The notes: a model not told the origin generated them from the sequence alone. DNA of 47,060 nt from Bradyrhizobium altum (GCF_020889705.1 NZ_JACMYP010000036.1:1-47060), one strand, 5' to 3'; positions 9,480 to 18,320 are shown, counted from the stretch's first letter. Translations and numbers: made by a program.

Positions 9480-10511
9480 TCATTTCACCGCCTCAGCTCC
9501 GGGAAACTTCCACTTGCCGCTGAGGATTTCCGGGCGGGGTCGATATAGGCGAACGGTGTAGTTCCAGCCCTTCGTGATCGGCAGGCAGTTTTGGACCTTG
9601 CCGTCGCAGCCGCCGAACTGGACCGCGATGGAGCCGTCAGGGCCCTTCGCGCCGGTGATGTCGTTCAGCGTGTAGGCGTCGGAGGGATTCTTCTCAAAAT
9701 ATCCCTTGGCGTTGTAGACGCTGATCGACCAGAACGCATCGACGGGAACATCGCGAACGGTCAGCTTGTAGACCGTCGTGCCGTCGTTCTTGGAGGGCGT
9801 GATGCTCAGATAGGTGGCATCCTTGTCGGGATTGCCGCCCCAACCGGCGGCAGTGCCGATCAAATGCCTGACAGGATCGACCTGTCCCTTGGATCCGAAG
9901 GCATGTGCGAAACCGCCCGTGTGGTCATTCAGCACAAGGAGCGCATCGCGAATGGCTTTCTGGCTGGCGGGGTCCCAGTTCGGCAGTTCGAGCTTACCGG
10001 TGCCTTTCTGGCTGACGTTGATGGCGTCCTGCAGCGCGTGCACGCGTGCAACGTCCTTTGGATCGTTCGGGTCGACCAGCGTCCGAATCGCGACCACCGC
10101 GTAGCGCGTACCGACGCTGTCGCGCGTCAGCGTGCGCTTTCCGGCGCCATAATACACCGCGGGCACATAGTGATCCTCGCTGACCACCTGAAACGACATG
10201 AAGCGCTTGCCAGGGTCAGGCATCGTGATCGTCACCGGCCCGGCGTCGAGGTCGAACACCCCTGATGTATAGAGCGTGTCGCGGTTGAGCCGGATAACCG
10301 TCTGGTTGTCGATGTTGGCCGGCTCGCGGCGATGTTCGAGCTTTCCGAGGCCCGCGCCCTTGGCGAGATTGCCGAGATATAGATCAGACTCGGCGCGGGC
10401 GAAATTGTCGACTGTAACAGGCACGGCATCGCCCGTGAGGGACTGCGCCCGAACCGCGGAAATTCCCGCCACCGTCATGACAAGAGCGAGGCCAATGCGT
10501 CTGATGATCAT
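9480..10511 (-). CDS. DUF1254/DUF1214 exported protein (short form)
   Basis: A 343-aa protein with a signal peptide (cleavage near AVRAQS, residue 22). The N-terminal half has the DUF1254 pattern (NQTVIRLNRDTLYTSGVFDL, then PDPGKRFMSFQVVSEDHY). The C-terminal half has the DUF1214 pattern (YKLTVRDVPVDAFWSISVYN, then WNYTVRLYRPRPEILSGKW). The biochemical role of the family is not established. The gene is next to a longer member of the same family with 39 bp between them. It lies directly upstream of the receptor-channel gene, which suggests a shared envelope function. Confidence 0.85.
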   Translation of the reverse strand: MIIRRIGLALVMTVAGISAVRAQSLTGDAVPVTVDNFARAESDLYLGNLAKGAGLGKLEHRREPANIDNQTVIRLNRDTLYTSGVFDLDAGPVTITMPDPGKRFMSFQVVSEDHYVPAVYYGAGKRTLTRDSVGTRYAVVAIRTLVDPNDPKDVARVHALQDAINVSQKGTGKLELPNWDPASQKAIRDALLVLNDHTGGFAHAFGSKGQVDPVRHLIGTAAGWGGNPDKDATYLSITPSKNDGTTVYKLTVRDVPVDAFWSISVYNAKGYFEKNPSDAYTLNDITGAKGPDGSIAVQFGGCDGKVQNCLPITKGWNYTVRLYRPRPEILSGKWKFPGAEAVK

Positions 10512-10550
10512 GAATCAACTCGCCTTTCGTTGAATTTCTGCGACAGCGTT

Positions 10551-11939
10551 CTAGTTCGCCTTCTTCAGCGGCGGCGCCTCCCACTTGCCCTGCAAGGCCT
10601 CCGGCTTCGGCCAATAGAGCCGCATTGCCACGAAGAACGGCCCCTTTGGCGCGGGCAGCCAATTTGATTCCTTGTCCTTGCCCGGCGACTCGTTCTGCAC
10701 ATACAGCGTAACGCCGCCGTCGGCATCGCGCTTGAGGTTCGGGAGCATTGGCGAATTGATCAGGTAACGGTTCAAGGGGTTGGCGAAGAGGAGGCTCGCC
10801 GGCAATTCGTAGAGTGTCAGCGACCAGAACGCCCGCGCCGGGGGCAGTTGCCCGGGCGCAAACCGTAGGGCATAGCGGTTTGTGCCTTCGAGTTTCTGCT
10901 TGCCGGCATCGACGAAGTAGACCGGATAGATCGCTTCATCCTTTGAATTACCGTAGATGCCGAGTGCAGCGGCGGACATCCGGGCCAGATAGTCGCCCTT
11001 CAGGGCGGCCCGCGTTCCGAATCCGTCCGCGCTGCTCCTCTTTCCTGTGTCGAGTTGGGTTTCCTTGTACTCAGCAAAGGACTTCCAGGCTTCGGCCATG
11101 CCATCCTGGAGCGCCTTGCGCATCTCCGGCGTCAACGCGCCGGCATCGACCTTCTTCCCTGCCCCGACGTTGATCCTGGCAAAGCGCGCCATCATCGCTT
11201 TTTCGGCCGGGTTCGTCGGACAGAACTGAAGAATGAAATTGAGCTCATTAAAGAATTCCGGCGAAGTCCGCTCCAGTTCCGAAGACAACGGCTTGACGAA
11301 ATCGATTGTCGGCGCCGCCGCGGGAGCCTGCTTGCCGATGTACGCCGACAGGGGCTGCACCTTGTAGCCCGACTGAACCTTCTTCACATTGTCGATGTCG
11401 GCGGGACTGAACAGTTGCGTGCGATACAGCACGAATGCAAATTCCGTCTCGGAGCGGATGACCTGCTTGATCCCCTTCGGCTTCTCGCCCTTCCAGCCTG
11501 GCCCGGCCAGCAAATAGCTGCCGGCGCCGTTACCAGTCGCCCGGCTTCCGACATAGGCGAAATTGAACGTATACATGTCGATGAATTGCAGCGAATAGTA
11601 ACGCCCCTTCTCGACCTCAGGCACCGTGAACACCAGCGGCTCGGCGCGCAAATCGGCGCCGACGTAGGAATAGGGCGTGTCGGAGTTCGGCGTCTGGATC
11701 GACTTGTCGTCGGGCGTGTAGACGCGGGCATTATTGACGAGCGTGTTCCAGCCTGCCTTGAACTCCGGCGAGTTGCGATCGACGAAATAGGAGTACTGGA
11801 CGCGATAACTGTCCACCAGGGGGAAGCCGTAGACATAGGCATCTCTTGCGATTGCACGTGCCTCGTCCGGCGTCGTCTGCGCGCGCACGGGCACCAGCGC
11901 CGATGCCAGAACGAGAGCGGCAATTACCAACTTTCTCAT
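10551..11939 (-). CDS. DUF1254/DUF1214 exported protein (long form)
   Basis: A 462-aa exported protein with signal peptide MRKLVIAALVLASALVPVRA. DUF1254 occupies about residues 30-170 (YVYGFPLVDSYR, then TPNSDTPYSYVGADLRAEP, then YYSLQFIDMYTFNF). DUF1214 occupies about 330-450 (ALRFAPGQLPPARAFWSLTL, then KESNWLPAPKGPFFVAMRLY, then WPKPEALQGKWEAP). It is roughly a third longer than the neighbouring paralogue because of a middle helical insert. ATG 11939 is preferred over the in-frame start 24 bases upstream because the signal peptide begins there. The HlyD gene ends 24 bp before it. Function is unknown; the family is often found beside sulfatase and HAD genes (recall). Confidence 0.88.
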   Translation of the reverse strand: MRKLVIAALVLASALVPVRAQTTPDEARAIARDAYVYGFPLVDSYRVQYSYFVDRNSPEFKAGWNTLVNNARVYTPDDKSIQTPNSDTPYSYVGADLRAEPLVFTVPEVEKGRYYSLQFIDMYTFNFAYVGSRATGNGAGSYLLAGPGWKGEKPKGIKQVIRSETEFAFVLYRTQLFSPADIDNVKKVQSGYKVQPLSAYIGKQAPAAAPTIDFVKPLSSELERTSPEFFNELNFILQFCPTNPAEKAMMARFARINVGAGKKVDAGALTPEMRKALQDGMAEAWKSFAEYKETQLDTGKRSSADGFGTRAALKGDYLARMSAAALGIYGNSKDEAIYPVYFVDAGKQKLEGTNRYALRFAPGQLPPARAFWSLTLYELPASLLFANPLNRYLINSPMLPNLKRDADGGVTLYVQNESPGKDKESNWLPAPKGPFFVAMRLYWPKPEALQGKWEAPPLKKAN

Positions 11940-11963
11940 GATAGCCCCTTGCAATGGATGCAC

Positions 11964-12905
11964 CTAAAACGGATTGACGTAATTGACGATCGCAAGCTGA
12001 CGCAGGATCACGCGGCGCACGACATGGGTTGGCTTCATATGGTCGGTGTAGATCGCCGCCGTTCCGGTCGAGCCGGCCGGCAGGCGGCTGGCGAAGGCGG
12101 CATCGTCGAGCCTGACGCGGACGACGAACGGCACGGTCTCGATCGCTTTCGGAGCAACGGCCGTGCCCGAGGTCGTGGCCTGGCCGGTCGCGACCGCCTG
12201 CAATACGCTTTCGACCTTCCCTGCGTAAATCTGCCCGGGCGCGAACTTGAAGGTCACCTCGACCTCCTGCCCCGGCGCGATATAGCGCGCGTCGATCTGG
12301 TTGATCTCGACGCCGATGATCGTGCTCGAGGTATCGATGAACGCCATCACCGGCGACAGCGGCAGGTTCGTCACCCGCGCGCCTTTACGCAGCGCAACGT
12401 TGGTGGCGTAGCCGTCGGCCGGCGCCCGCACCACTGTCTTGTCGCTGTTCCACTGCGCAGCCTCGAGCTGGCCGCTGAGCTGATCGACCTCGGACTGCCG
12501 CTGTTCGACGTCGAAGCCACGCCCCGCATCGCGCTCGTAGAGCGTCGTCATCTGCGCAAGCCGTATCTTCGACAGCTTGAGCTGGGCCGTGATCGCCTTG
12601 ACCTGCGCGTCGTAGGGCGTCGGATCGATCTTGAACAAAACGTCGCCGGCCTTCAGCGGCGCATTGGCGGCGACGGGCACCTCGGTCACTTCGCCCGCGA
12701 CGTCGGGCACGATCGACACCGCGTTGCGCACCACCAGCGCGGAGCCCTGCGGCGCGCCCCAGCCCATCGGCACCAGCAGGCCGAACAGCAGCAGCACCAG
12801 CACGACAAAGGGCGACGCCTTCCAGAACAGGTTGAAGCGCACGACCTTGAAATGCACCAGCAGGAACAGCAGCACCAGATAGGTATTGAAGATCGCAACA
12901 CCCAT
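11964..12905 (-). CDS. HlyD-family membrane fusion protein (YiaV/YibH-like)
   Basis: A 313-aa inner-membrane periplasmic adaptor protein. Two hydrophobic segments occupy about residues 5-20 and 28-47. They are followed by the biotinyl-lipoyl-like half (VSIVPDVAGEVTEVPVAAN), an alpha-helical hairpin (about 95-150), the second lipoyl half (VVRAPADGYATNVALRKGA) and a beta barrel. The start codon ATG 12905 overlaps the stop of the preceding DUF3302 gene by one base (TGATG), so the pair is translationally coupled. The same HlyD-plus-DUF3302 pairing is found in E. coli yiaVW and yibHI. No ABC or MFS export partner is adjacent, so the transported substrate is unknown. Confidence 0.88.
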   Translation of the reverse strand: MGVAIFNTYLVLLFLLVHFKVVRFNLFWKASPFVVLVLLLFGLLVPMGWGAPQGSALVVRNAVSIVPDVAGEVTEVPVAANAPLKAGDVLFKIDPTPYDAQVKAITAQLKLSKIRLAQMTTLYERDAGRGFDVEQRQSEVDQLSGQLEAAQWNSDKTVVRAPADGYATNVALRKGARVTNLPLSPVMAFIDTSSTIIGVEINQIDARYIAPGQEVEVTFKFAPGQIYAGKVESVLQAVATGQATTSGTAVAPKAIETVPFVVRVRLDDAAFASRLPAGSTGTAAIYTDHMKPTHVVRRVILRQLAIVNYVNPF

Positions 12906-13147
12906 CACGCATCTCCCGCCCGGCGTGGCGCCGGTACATCGACATAGGCCCAGACGAAGGCGATCGGCCACAGCGCAAAGCCGCAGATCAAGGTGATCCA
13001 GCCGGCAACCGTCACGGCCTGCGCATAGGGATGATTGCGGGACCTGGCGATATGCCCCGGCAGCCAGCCCGCGATGCAGAACACGCCGATCGCGCTGGCG
13101 ATCAGGATGACGAGCACGATCCAGGCGAAGATGTCGTAGCCGCTCAT
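12905..13147 (-). CDS. DUF3302 small inner-membrane protein (YiaW-like)
   Basis: An 80-aa protein with two hydrophobic segments (FAWIVLVILIASAIGVFCIA and VAGWITLICGFALWPIAFVW) joined by a loop containing LPGHIARSRNHPYAQA, a pattern of the DUF3302 family. ATG 13147 overlaps the stop of the HAD gene by four bases (ATGA), and its own stop overlaps the HlyD start. This marks a tightly packed operon. The family partners HlyD-type proteins, but its role is unknown. Confidence 0.85.
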   Translation of the reverse strand: MSGYDIFAWIVLVILIASAIGVFCIAGWLPGHIARSRNHPYAQAVTVAGWITLICGFALWPIAFVWAYVDVPAPRRAGDA

Positions 13148-14195
13148 GGCTTCGCCTCCTTCGCGGCGCCCGCCGTGGCCAGGGATGGAAAGACCTCCTT
13201 CCAGTCCTGCTTCATGTCGAAGCCGCCCGCACTGGCTGCATCGAGCGCCTTGTCGAGCTTGCCGATCTTCGAGTCCCGGTCGTAGGCGTATTCGCGGACG
13301 CCATCGGTGTGATGCACGATGCCGGCGAAGCGCGCGCCTGGACCCGCGGCGGTCCATTGCAGCATCTGCAAATCGCCGTCGGAGTTGCCGAAGGCGAAGA
13401 TCGGACGGCGGCCGATGAAGCGGTTGATACCGACCGGCTTGCCCCGACCGTCATCGATGAACTCGATCTTGGCCTGCTTCATCAGGTCAGGCTTGCCGTC
13501 GGCGCTGATCTGGAACTTGACCACGCCGGACGAGCCGACTACCTGCTCCGGCAGAATGCCGTAGACCCCCTCCATCCACGGCCGCATGAATTCGACCCCG
13601 CCTCCGGAGACGACGAAGGTCTTGAAGCCGTTGCTGCGGAGATAGCCCAGCAGCTCCAGCATCGGCTGATACACGAGACTGTCGTAGGGCCGGTCGAAGC
13701 GCGGGTGCCGTGCCACGGCGAGCCAGTCGCGCACCGATTTCGAGAACTCTTCGGTGGTCATGCCGGCATGCGTCGCCGCCACGATCTGGAGCAGGCCCTT
13801 TTCGCCCGATGCCGTGAGCGCTCCGGCGTCCTTCTCCAGCAGCGCCTTGAACGGTTGCTGCGTCTTCCATTCCGGATGTTTTGGAGCCATCGCCTTGACG
13901 CGATCGAAGGCGAAGGCGAGCTGGAATAAAATGGCTGCTCGGTCCACAGCGTGCCGTCATTGTCGAAGGTTGCGATACGCTCGGAAGGCCGCACGAAATC
14001 CGCGCCGCGTTGCGTTGTCACGCGCGCGACGAAATCGGTGATGGATTTCTTCGCCGCGCCGTCGTTCCAGGACGGCAGCGGATCAACGCCCTGCGCAAAC
14101 GCCTCCTGGTGCGGAGCAGCACTCGAAACCAGGGCAAGCAAGACCAAAATGGTCTGCCGGAAGCAGCGGGCGAGAGCGGCGAACATAGTCCTCAA
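13144..14195 (-). pseudogene. Exported HAD-superfamily phosphatase, interrupted by a frameshift
   Basis: Two overlapping frames together make one HAD hydrolase. The first (from ATG 14195) gives a signal peptide ending near HQEAFAQ and the catalytic motif I, ATFDNDGTLWTEQPF. After that its sequence turns into an arginine/serine-rich run. The second frame resumes with FQLAFAFDRVKAMAPKHPEW and continues through motif II (FVVSGGG), the KQAKIEF lysine region and motif III/IV (FAFGNSDGDLQML) to the stop at 13144. Adding one T in the TTTTATTCC stretch (plus-strand 13924-13930) restores a single frame of about 350 aa. It is either a recent pseudogene or a sequence error. The gene lies between the sulfatase and DUF3302 genes, so the product would be a periplasmic phosphatase. 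Confidence 0.85.
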
Positions 14196-14258
14196 CTGCG
14201 TTTCGTATCAGATCGAGGTCACCCGGCCCGCCGATGCACGGGCCGGGTGCACGGCGTG

Positions 14259-16061
14259 TCAGCGACTTTGCAGTTGTTGCTGGATGATCTTGTTCAGTTC
14301 GGCACGAACCTTCTCGACGTCCATGCTGTCGGTCAACGCCTTCTTCTGTTTGATACCGTCCATCATGCCTTCCAGGATGTTGGCCGGATTGAAGCTCGGC
14401 GGGAAGGAGCGCGGCGGGAACTCCTTGAACGTCGCGACGAATTTGAAGACTTCGTCCATCATCCCGTAGGCCCCACCGACATGGTTGAGTTGCCAGTCCC
14501 AGAATGTGTTGGATGTGATATCGGCCCGCTCGAACGGGTCCTGCATCAGGTTGAATATCTTCTGCAAGCGGAGCGTGGTGAAGGGTTCGGCCCACAGCCC
14601 CATGGTCCCTTCCTTGCGCTGCTCGGAGAACACGTACTTGTAGTCACCCTGCCTGAAGCACACGAGCAGGCCGTCATCGTCGGAGTAGAAGAACTTGTCG
14701 CGCGCGCTCTTCGCGCCGTTATTGTTGGCTGCAGAGCCGCTGACGTTGCGCAGAAAAGCGGACTGGTCGTAGCCGTCCAGATGGACCTTGTAGTTGACGC
14801 CGTTCGCTGTGTAGCCGGCCTTCAGCTTGTTGACGATGTCAGGCTCGCCGGCGATGGCACAGAAAGTGGGTATCCAGTCGTTGTGACTCATCAGCTCGTT
14901 GCTGACTGTGCCGGGCTTGATGTTTCCCGGCCAGCGCACCAGGCAAGGGACACGGAAGGCGCCTTCCCAGTTGGTGTTCTTCTCGGAGCGGAACCAGGTC
15001 ATCGCGCCGTCCGGCCACGTGTTCATGTGCGGGCCGTTGTCACTGGAGTAGATCACGATCATGTTGTTCGCGATCCCCATGTCGTCGAGCGCCTTGAGCA
15101 GGGTGCCGACTGTGTCGTCATGCTCCAGCATGCCGTCGATATACTCGCTGTCACCATGGGTGTAACGGCCTCGATGATCTGTTCGGACATGGGTCCGCAG
15201 ATGCATGCGGGTAGAATTAAACCAGCAAAGGAATGGCTTTCCGGCCGCCTGCTGTCGCTTCATGTAATCGATCGCCGCTGAAGAGGTCTCGTCGTCGATC
15301 GTCTCCATGCGCTTCTTGGTGAGCGCCCCGGTGTCCTCGATGGTTTGCTTGCCGATCTTGCCGAAGCGCGGATCAACGGTAGGATCATCGACGTCGGTTG
15401 CCTTGCAACGCAAGACGCCGCGTGGGCTGAACTTGGCAAGGTAGGCCGGGTCCTTGGGATAGTCCGGCAGTTCGGGCTCTTCCTCGGCGTTGAGGTGGTA
15501 GAGATTGCCGAAGAACTCGTCGAAGCCGTTGACGGTCGGCAGCGATTCGTTGCGGTCGCCGACATGGTTCTTGCCGAACTGCCCGGTGGCATAACCGAGA
15601 TTCTTGAGCAGGCCGCCGACGGAAGGATCCAATTGGCTCATGCCCATCGGTGCGCCGGGGTAGCCGACCTTGCTCAAGCCGGATCGGATGATGTGCTGAC
15701 CGGTGAGAAATGCCGAGCGTCCTGCGGTGCACGATTGCTCACCGTAATAGTGCTGAAACTTGATGCCTTCGCGCCCGATGCGATCGATGTTTGGCGTCTC
15801 GTATCCCATCAGGCCATTCGAATAGGCGCTGATATTCGCGATGCCGATGTCGTCGCCCCAGATCACCAGAATATTCGGCTTGCGACCGGATGGCGCGGCC
15901 GGTGCGGGGCTCGCGGCCGGCGCGGCCTTCTGCGCTTGCGCCAGCGCCTCGGACGTCAACGTCGCCGCTGCTACCAGAGTGGATGTACCCAGCAACAGAT
16001 TGCGGCGATCGATCGCCTGAGTCTTGCCGGTCTGCTTGTTGTTGTCGGCGTCGTTGCTCAT
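14259..16061 (-). CDS. Tat-exported arylsulfatase (type I, formylglycine-dependent)
   Basis: A 600-aa sulfatase that hydrolyses sulfate esters in the periplasm. The N terminus has a twin-arginine signal (DRRNLLLG, then a hydrophobic run to EALAQAQ, about residues 18-42). The metal pair Asp70-Asp71 is in VIWGDDIG. The modification site is CTAGR with Cys111, which must be oxidised to formylglycine. Further catalytic motifs are GQFGKNHVGD and IYSSDNGPHMNTW. CTAGR is the C-x-A-x-R variant of the usual C-x-P-x-R. ATG 16061 is used because the upstream in-frame start adds only seven residues. The maturase gene lies immediately upstream with 27 bp between. The physiological substrate is unknown. Confidence 0.93.
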   Translation of the reverse strand: MSNDADNNKQTGKTQAIDRRNLLLGTSTLVAAATLTSEALAQAQKAAPAASPAPAAPSGRKPNILVIWGDDIGIANISAYSNGLMGYETPNIDRIGREGIKFQHYYGEQSCTAGRSAFLTGQHIIRSGLSKVGYPGAPMGMSQLDPSVGGLLKNLGYATGQFGKNHVGDRNESLPTVNGFDEFFGNLYHLNAEEEPELPDYPKDPAYLAKFSPRGVLRCKATDVDDPTVDPRFGKIGKQTIEDTGALTKKRMETIDDETSSAAIDYMKRQQAAGKPFLCWFNSTRMHLRTHVRTDHRGRYTHGDSEYIDGMLEHDDTVGTLLKALDDMGIANNMIVIYSSDNGPHMNTWPDGAMTWFRSEKNTNWEGAFRVPCLVRWPGNIKPGTVSNELMSHNDWIPTFCAIAGEPDIVNKLKAGYTANGVNYKVHLDGYDQSAFLRNVSGSAANNNGAKSARDKFFYSDDDGLLVCFRQGDYKYVFSEQRKEGTMGLWAEPFTTLRLQKIFNLMQDPFERADITSNTFWDWQLNHVGGAYGMMDEVFKFVATFKEFPPRSFPPSFNPANILEGMMDGIKQKKALTDSMDVEKVRAELNKIIQQQLQSR

Positions 16062-16088
16062 AAGAAACTCCCTACATTGCAAAGACTT

Positions 16089-17090
16089 TCAGTTCGGTGG
16101 GTGAGAGACGGCAGCGGACGGCCGCACGACGCACCTGAAGCCGACATGGCTGGTCGACGTGTCGATCGGTTCGGCGTGACGGGCGGCGGGACGGTAGCGG
16201 CGGCAGTAATTCGGCGCGCAGAGATGCGAGCCACCCTTCAGGACCTTGCGCGGAATCCTGATCGCGGGCTGGGTCGGGTCGTAGCTCGCCTCCTCGCGGC
16301 CGCCGCGCGGATTCTGCGGGACGCAGCAGGGTTTTGCAGCGTCGGCCTCGTGGCGCGCGGACCACCAGTCGGCGGTCCACTCCCAGACATTGCCGATCAT
16401 GTCGTGGACGCCGTAACCGTTCGGCGGGAACGCGGTCACCGGCGAGGTTCGGTCGAAGCCGTCCTCGCAGAGATTCTGCAGCGGGAAATTGCCCTGCCAG
16501 ATGTTGGCCATGTGCTTGCCGCCTGGCGTCAGGGCGTTGCCCCAGGCAAACTCCTCACCTTCAAGCCCGCCGCGTGCTGCGAACTCCCACTCGGCTTCGG
16601 TCGGAAGCTCCTTGCCGGCCCATTTGGCGTAGGCGAGCGCATCGGCATAGGCGACGTGGATGACCGGATGGCTGCCGAACACATTGATGTTGCTGCGCGG
16701 CCCGTAGGGGCGACGCCAGTTCGCGCCCCGCATGAAGGTCCACCACTGGCTCCAGTCGCGCAGGGTGGTGACCCGGCGCGGCGGAGAAAACACCAGCGAG
16801 CCGGCGTACAGCATGTGCGGCAGCGCACCCGGATATTGTGCGGGATCGGGCGGCCGCTCGGCTATGGTGATGTGGCCGGTTTCCCGCACGAAGTCGCGGA
16901 ATTGGGCGTTGGTCACCGGCGTACGATCGATCCAAAAGCCATCGACCGAGGCCGGATGCGACGGCGCCTCCTCGGGATAATGATGATCCGAGCCCATGCG
17001 GAAGGTGCCGCCGGGAATCCAGACCATGTCGTCGGTCTGCATCCGGTCGTCCGGCTCTGGTTCAGCGGAGGCGATCTCTGCCCGGGACAC
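16089..17090 (-). CDS. Formylglycine-generating enzyme (sulfatase maturase)
   Basis: A 333-aa enzyme of the FGE-sulfatase fold (SUMF1 type) that oxidises the active-site cysteine of type I sulfatases to formylglycine with oxygen and copper. Landmarks are VWIPGGTFRMGSD at the N terminus, PVTNAQFRDFV, ELPTEAEWEFAARGG, GNVWEWTADWW, and the paired active-site cysteines Cys291 and Cys296 in GGSHLCAPNYCRRYR. Their spacing of five equals that of human Cys336 and Cys341. This separates it from EgtB-like members of the fold, which lack the pair. The start is GTG 17090; ATG 17042 would give a 317-aa form. It is the first clear gene of the minus-strand cluster and its likely client is the next gene. Confidence 0.92.
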   Translation of the reverse strand: MSRAEIASAEPEPDDRMQTDDMVWIPGGTFRMGSDHHYPEEAPSHPASVDGFWIDRTPVTNAQFRDFVRETGHITIAERPPDPAQYPGALPHMLYAGSLVFSPPRRVTTLRDWSQWWTFMRGANWRRPYGPRSNINVFGSHPVIHVAYADALAYAKWAGKELPTEAEWEFAARGGLEGEEFAWGNALTPGGKHMANIWQGNFPLQNLCEDGFDRTSPVTAFPPNGYGVHDMIGNVWEWTADWWSARHEADAAKPCCVPQNPRGGREEASYDPTQPAIRIPRKVLKGGSHLCAPNYCRRYRPAARHAEPIDTSTSHVGFRCVVRPSAAVSHPPN

Positions 17091-17109
17091 GGCGATGCAC
17101 CTGTTTGCG

Positions 17110-17256
17110 CTATCGTGGGCAATAATCCCGGAAGCCCAACGTTCCGGACGGGGCGATGATTCCGATGAGTGCTGCGCGGAAAATCTTGCTGAAGATCGCA
17201 GCCTTGTAGATCACGGGCTTGGGGTCCTGGGGATCGAACGTCGTGCTCGATTGCAT
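17110..17256 (-). CDS. Small hypothetical ORF upstream of the maturase
   Basis: A 48-residue reading frame from ATG 17256 to the stop at 17110, ending 19 bp before the maturase start. The sequence contains FDPQDPKPVIYKAAIFSKIF and FRAALIGIIAPSGTLGFRD. It resembles no family I can name. It could be a short leader peptide of the sulfatase cluster or the remnant of a longer gene. There is no strong ribosome site, and it may not be expressed. Confidence 0.3.
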   Translation of the reverse strand: MQSSTTFDPQDPKPVIYKAAIFSKIFRAALIGIIAPSGTLGFRDYCPR

Positions 17257-17489
17257 TGTCGCGCCCTTCCATTTTTCTGTGCTGCACTTTTCGGCAGCGT
17301 TGATTACGTCAGGCCCTCTTCCCCTTCTCTCCTCGTCTGTACGCGCGTCCACACGCGCGACCGCTCCTGCGGCGCGTGATCCGTCCCGCCGGACGTTGTC
17401 ACGAGCTGTTTCGCTTTGAGATCAAACGATAGCCCAACGCGTCATGCGTGTGATGTGCAGTTTGTGCCAACCGCAACCGCAAGGCGTGC

Positions 17490-18320
17490 AGCCTTAACGA
17501 ACAATGTCTCAATTCCATCAATCCGATGTCGTCGTCAGATTCTCTTTCTCGAAAAAACAAGCGAAAAACTGCGCGTTTGCGAAATCCGCTCGACGAGCGC
17601 GCCGTACGAATCCAACCAAGCGAGGCACGATGTCGCAGGGCGCCCGGTGCACTGACTTCAAGCGCCTGCACTCAGCCGATCGATCGCGCTGCGCTCGTGA
17701 ACGTGGAATCGTCGCGGACGCTGACCTGCTTGGCAGAAGGCCGGACGAATTGAACGCCTGCACGAACCGGGAGCGCATCGCAGGAGAAGCCGCGTCGCCG
17801 AAAATCACGATCACTGAGTTGCCCGACGGCGCAAGCCCCTGCGGCAAAAATATTTCGGTTTATCGGAATGAAGATCTGGTGTATGAACAGCCCGTCTCAC
17901 CCGATCGAGGGGCGCTTGCGCATCGTCACGGGCGTTGCGGTGAGATGCGGTGGACGCTGATGTCACGACCGACGAAGCGTGATTGATGCGTACGGCGAAA
18001 TCGTGTGGTCCTGACGCCCCAGCGGCTGGTGTCTCCCGCGAGACGCGCAAGCGTTTTCGCGGAGACGGTGACAAACAAGCCCGGTCTCACCGGGGAGAGC
18101 ACGTATAAGCCGTCAAACCATCGCGCGGGGAAAGCCGGAGCTCCCGGTTTCACCTGTGGTCCTACCTCCCGTGCTTTTTGTTGCACGGGACCCATGGGTG
18201 CGATCGGCACCCGGCTTTCCCTGCGCCCTCTGACAAATGTGGGCGAACCGATGATGCAAAACCCGGGTGCTTCGCGCCGCGGGATGAACGGACTTATCCG
18301 AATGTCGCAAGCGCAGATCA
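17490..18320. repeat. Long non-coding dispersed-repeat-like region
   Basis: About 830 bp between the sulfatase cluster and the cupin gene hold no convincing gene: open frames on both strands are arginine-rich and family-free. The text (for example AATCCGATGTCGTCGTCAGA, TGTGGTCCTGACGCCCC and CTTTCCCTGCGCCCTCTGA) matches a long intergenic repeat I recall from many Bradyrhizobium and related genomes. The recall is unverified. The right-hand 200 bp are dense in hairpins: 18031-18044, 18051-18060, 18080-18094, 18167-18190, and a closing helix described separately. The left edge is uncertain; 17257-17490 shows nothing recognisable. Confidence 0.6.
18124..18225. other. Candidate structured RNA core inside the repeat
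   Basis: Positions 18124-18138 pair with 18211-18225 in a 15-bp uninterrupted helix with one G-U pair. They enclose a second perfect 8-bp hairpin (18167-18174 with 18183-18190, loop TTTTTGTT). A GGGTG/CACCC pairing (18196-18200 with 18208-18212) competes with the closing helix. The fold is far stronger than expected by chance in a 100-base stretch. The direction of transcription, if any, is unknown. Confidence 0.45.

Noticed and set aside
11055..12947. A 630-codon plus-strand open frame opposite the DUF1254 and HlyD genes
   Set aside because: It is antisense to two confident genes, rich in Arg, His and Leu with no family match; a shadow of codon bias.
16089..17090. The maturase as an EgtB-like enzyme
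   Set aside because: The Cys291/Cys296 pair with spacing five is the FGE active site, and no DinB-like iron domain is present, so formylglycine generation is the better call.
17504..17986. Open frame of 160 codons inside the long repeat region
   Set aside because: Composition is unlike a protein, no family pattern, and the text looks like a dispersed non-coding repeat.
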